From Pseudomonas sp. BBP2017 (lineage in GTDB: Bacteria; Pseudomonadota; Gammaproteobacteria; Pseudomonadales; Pseudomonadaceae), in contig NZ_PVZN01000017.1 in assembly GCF_003024385.1 (NCBI RefSeq), positions 1-64,000 of the forward strand: a stretch of 64,000 bases of DNA. Reading direction: 5' to 3'. The position numbers were made by a program, and so were the translations under genes. Numbering within the stretch: position 1 is the first letter of the stretch; each line of letters opens with the position of its first letter. This document shows, one piece after another, positions 63,091 to 64,000 of this stretch. The notes beneath the pieces are model-generated. The model was not told the DNA's origin. It did no database searches and saw only the letters and a program-made list of their open reading frames with translations.

Positions 63091-63495
63091 ATGTTGACCA
63101 GTGAATGCATCTGCACCCATCTGCGTCGCGCTGCCCGTGGGGTCAGCCGGCACTATGACGAGGCCCTTGAAGGCTTCGGGATTAACGTCGCGCAGTTTTC
63201 CCTGCTACGGCATTTGCGTCGTCTCGATCAGCCGAGTATTTCGACCCTGGCCGAGGCCATGGGCCTGGATCGCAGTACGCTGGGGCGAAACCTGCGGGTG
63301 CTGGAAGCGGAAGGGCTGGTGGCGCTGACTGAAGGTCGCGATCTGCGCAATCGTCTGGTGCTGCTGACCGAGCAGGGTCATGAGCGCTTGCGAGTGGCCG
63401 AACCTGCCTGGGAAAAGGCCCAGGCGAGCCTGATCGATACCCTGGGTGAAGGGCAGCGTGATGAACTGGTGCGTCTGCTGGAAATACTGGCATGA
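63091..63495 (+). CDS. MarR-family transcriptional regulator
   Basis: 134 aa. Winged HTH: INVAQFSLLRHLRRLDQPSIS, then TLAEAMGLDRSTLGRNLRVLEAEGLV, and LTEGRDLRNRLVLLTEQGHERL for the wing. ATG 63091 gives MLTSECICTHLRRAARG, with Cys7 and Cys9 near the N-terminus as in redox-sensing family members. The frame from 63067 begins within the operator. It should repress itself and the MFS gene through 63072-63085 and 63516-63529. Confidence 0.92.
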   Translation: MLTSECICTHLRRAARGVSRHYDEALEGFGINVAQFSLLRHLRRLDQPSISTLAEAMGLDRSTLGRNLRVLEAEGLVALTEGRDLRNRLVLLTEQGHERLRVAEPAWEKAQASLIDTLGEGQRDELVRLLEILA

Positions 63496-63515
63496 GCCTT
63501 TTTTCGACTTAAAAG

Positions 63516-63529
63516 CGGGTATATACCCG
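63516..63529. promoter_or_regulatory. MarR operator upstream of the MFS gene
   Basis: CGGGTATATACCCG is a perfect 14-base palindrome, 33-46 bases before the MFS start. The near-identical copy before marR (63072) shows that both genes share one regulator. Confidence 0.88.
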
Positions 63530-63561
63530 TTTGACCTTGCGGCAGTCTGGAGAGAACAATA

Positions 63562-64000
63562 ATGACATCGGTATGGCGAACCAGTGGTTGGATTCTCCTG
63601 GGGGCGGCGTTGATCCTGGCGCTCTCGCTGGGTGTGCGGCATGGCTTCGGCCTGTTCCTGGCGCCGATGAGCGCAGAGTTCGGCTGGGGGCGTGAAGTAT
63701 TCGCCTTCGCCATTGCCTTGCAGAACCTGATCTGGGGCCTGGCGCAGCCCTTCGCCGGGGCCTTGGCCGACCGTCTCGGGGCAGCAAAAGTGGTGATGGT
63801 CGGCGGCATCCTCTATGCCGTAGGCCTGGTGTTGATGGGGATGTCGGATTCAGCGGTGACCCTGTCCTTGAGTGCTGGTCTGCTGATCGGTATTGGCCTT
63901 TCCGGCACCTCGTTCTCGGTGATCCTTGGCGTGGTCGGTCGTGCCGTGCCGGCAGAAAAACGCAGCATGGCCATGGGGATTGCCAGTGCCGCCGGTTCCT
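63562..64000 (+). CDS. MFS transporter, N-terminal part (cut by window end)
   Basis: 146 residues are present before the window ends. ATG 63562 begins MTSVWRTSGWILLGAAL; membrane spans follow (ILALSLGVRHGFGLFLAPM, FAFAIALQNLIWGLAQP, VVMVGGILYAVGLVLMG). The MFS motif A is GALADRLGAAKVV. RHGFGLFLAPMSAEFGWGRE is typical of the monocarboxylate/oxalate-formate-like branch. It sits 66 bases after marR and is probably repressed by it. The substrate is unknown. Confidence 0.9.
   Translation, partial: MTSVWRTSGWILLGAALILALSLGVRHGFGLFLAPMSAEFGWGREVFAFAIALQNLIWGLAQPFAGALADRLGAAKVVMVGGILYAVGLVLMGMSDSAVTLSLSAGLLIGIGLSGTSFSVILGVVGRAVPAEKRSMAMGIASAAGS

Overview
The window is high-GC chromosomal DNA from a fluorescent-type Pseudomonas. 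The evidence is the gene content and order: nrdBA with a neighbouring RstAB-like pair, pcpS, oprH-phoP-phoQ and dctA; ldhA-gacS-two-component pair-cysM-rlmD-relA-mazG; purM-purN with hda; and a cobO-cobB-bluB-cobD-cobC-cobQ operon. These blocks are familiar from Pseudomonas, and REP palindromes of the usual Pseudomonas sequence lie between several genes. Species cannot be fixed from the sequence alone.

Layout. 1-156: 3' end of a 5S rRNA gene (the end of an rRNA operon) and its terminator. 284-5479: a four-gene cassette (IaaM/DavB-like flavin amino-acid monooxygenase, nitrilase-fold amidase, internally duplicated membrane protein, asparaginase) that looks like an oxidative-decarboxylation-to-amide catabolic route with unknown substrate. 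5517-12300: accessory-looking stretch with a small Cys-rich protein, a SulP-STAS transporter, a RES/Xre toxin-antitoxin pair, a lone BRO-type antirepressor, a divergent TetR/HPP pair with two operators, and an orphan membrane protein. 12317-26160: nrdB and nrdA with upstream NrdR and DnaA boxes, an RstAB-like system with a FhuF-like protein, pcpS, the oprH-phoPQ locus behind a four-copy PhoP repeat, dctA behind a sigma-54 promoter, and sprT. 26299-32570: tRNA thiolation (ttcA), a divergent Tag-like glycosylase, the arsC-wrbA-DUF2069 operon, lipoproteins, and ldhA. 32635-43784: gacS, a second two-component pair, cysM, rlmD, relA, mazG and DUF2058. 43792-52475: a MITE-like nested repeat, DUF3108, purN-purM, DUF2066, PerM-like permease, hda, two tandem NlpC/P60 lipoproteins, an O-methyltransferase and a hypothetical protein.

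52638-61776: an adenosylcobalamin riboswitch followed by ten tightly coupled cobalamin genes that cover corrinoid adenosylation, a,c-diamide and cobyric acid synthesis, aminopropanol arm attachment, dimethylbenzimidazole synthesis and nucleotide-loop assembly. Ring-building genes are not in the window. 61854-64000: a secreted GH5-like glycosidase, then a MarR regulator and the start of an MFS transporter that share a palindromic operator.

Best leads for new biology: the amino-acid-amide cassette with its uncharacterised duplicated membrane protein; the nested inverted repeat at 43792-43947, which looks like a REP-carrying mobile element inserted in a tetraloop terminator; and the regulatory architectures upstream of nrdA, oprH and dctA, which can be read from the bases.
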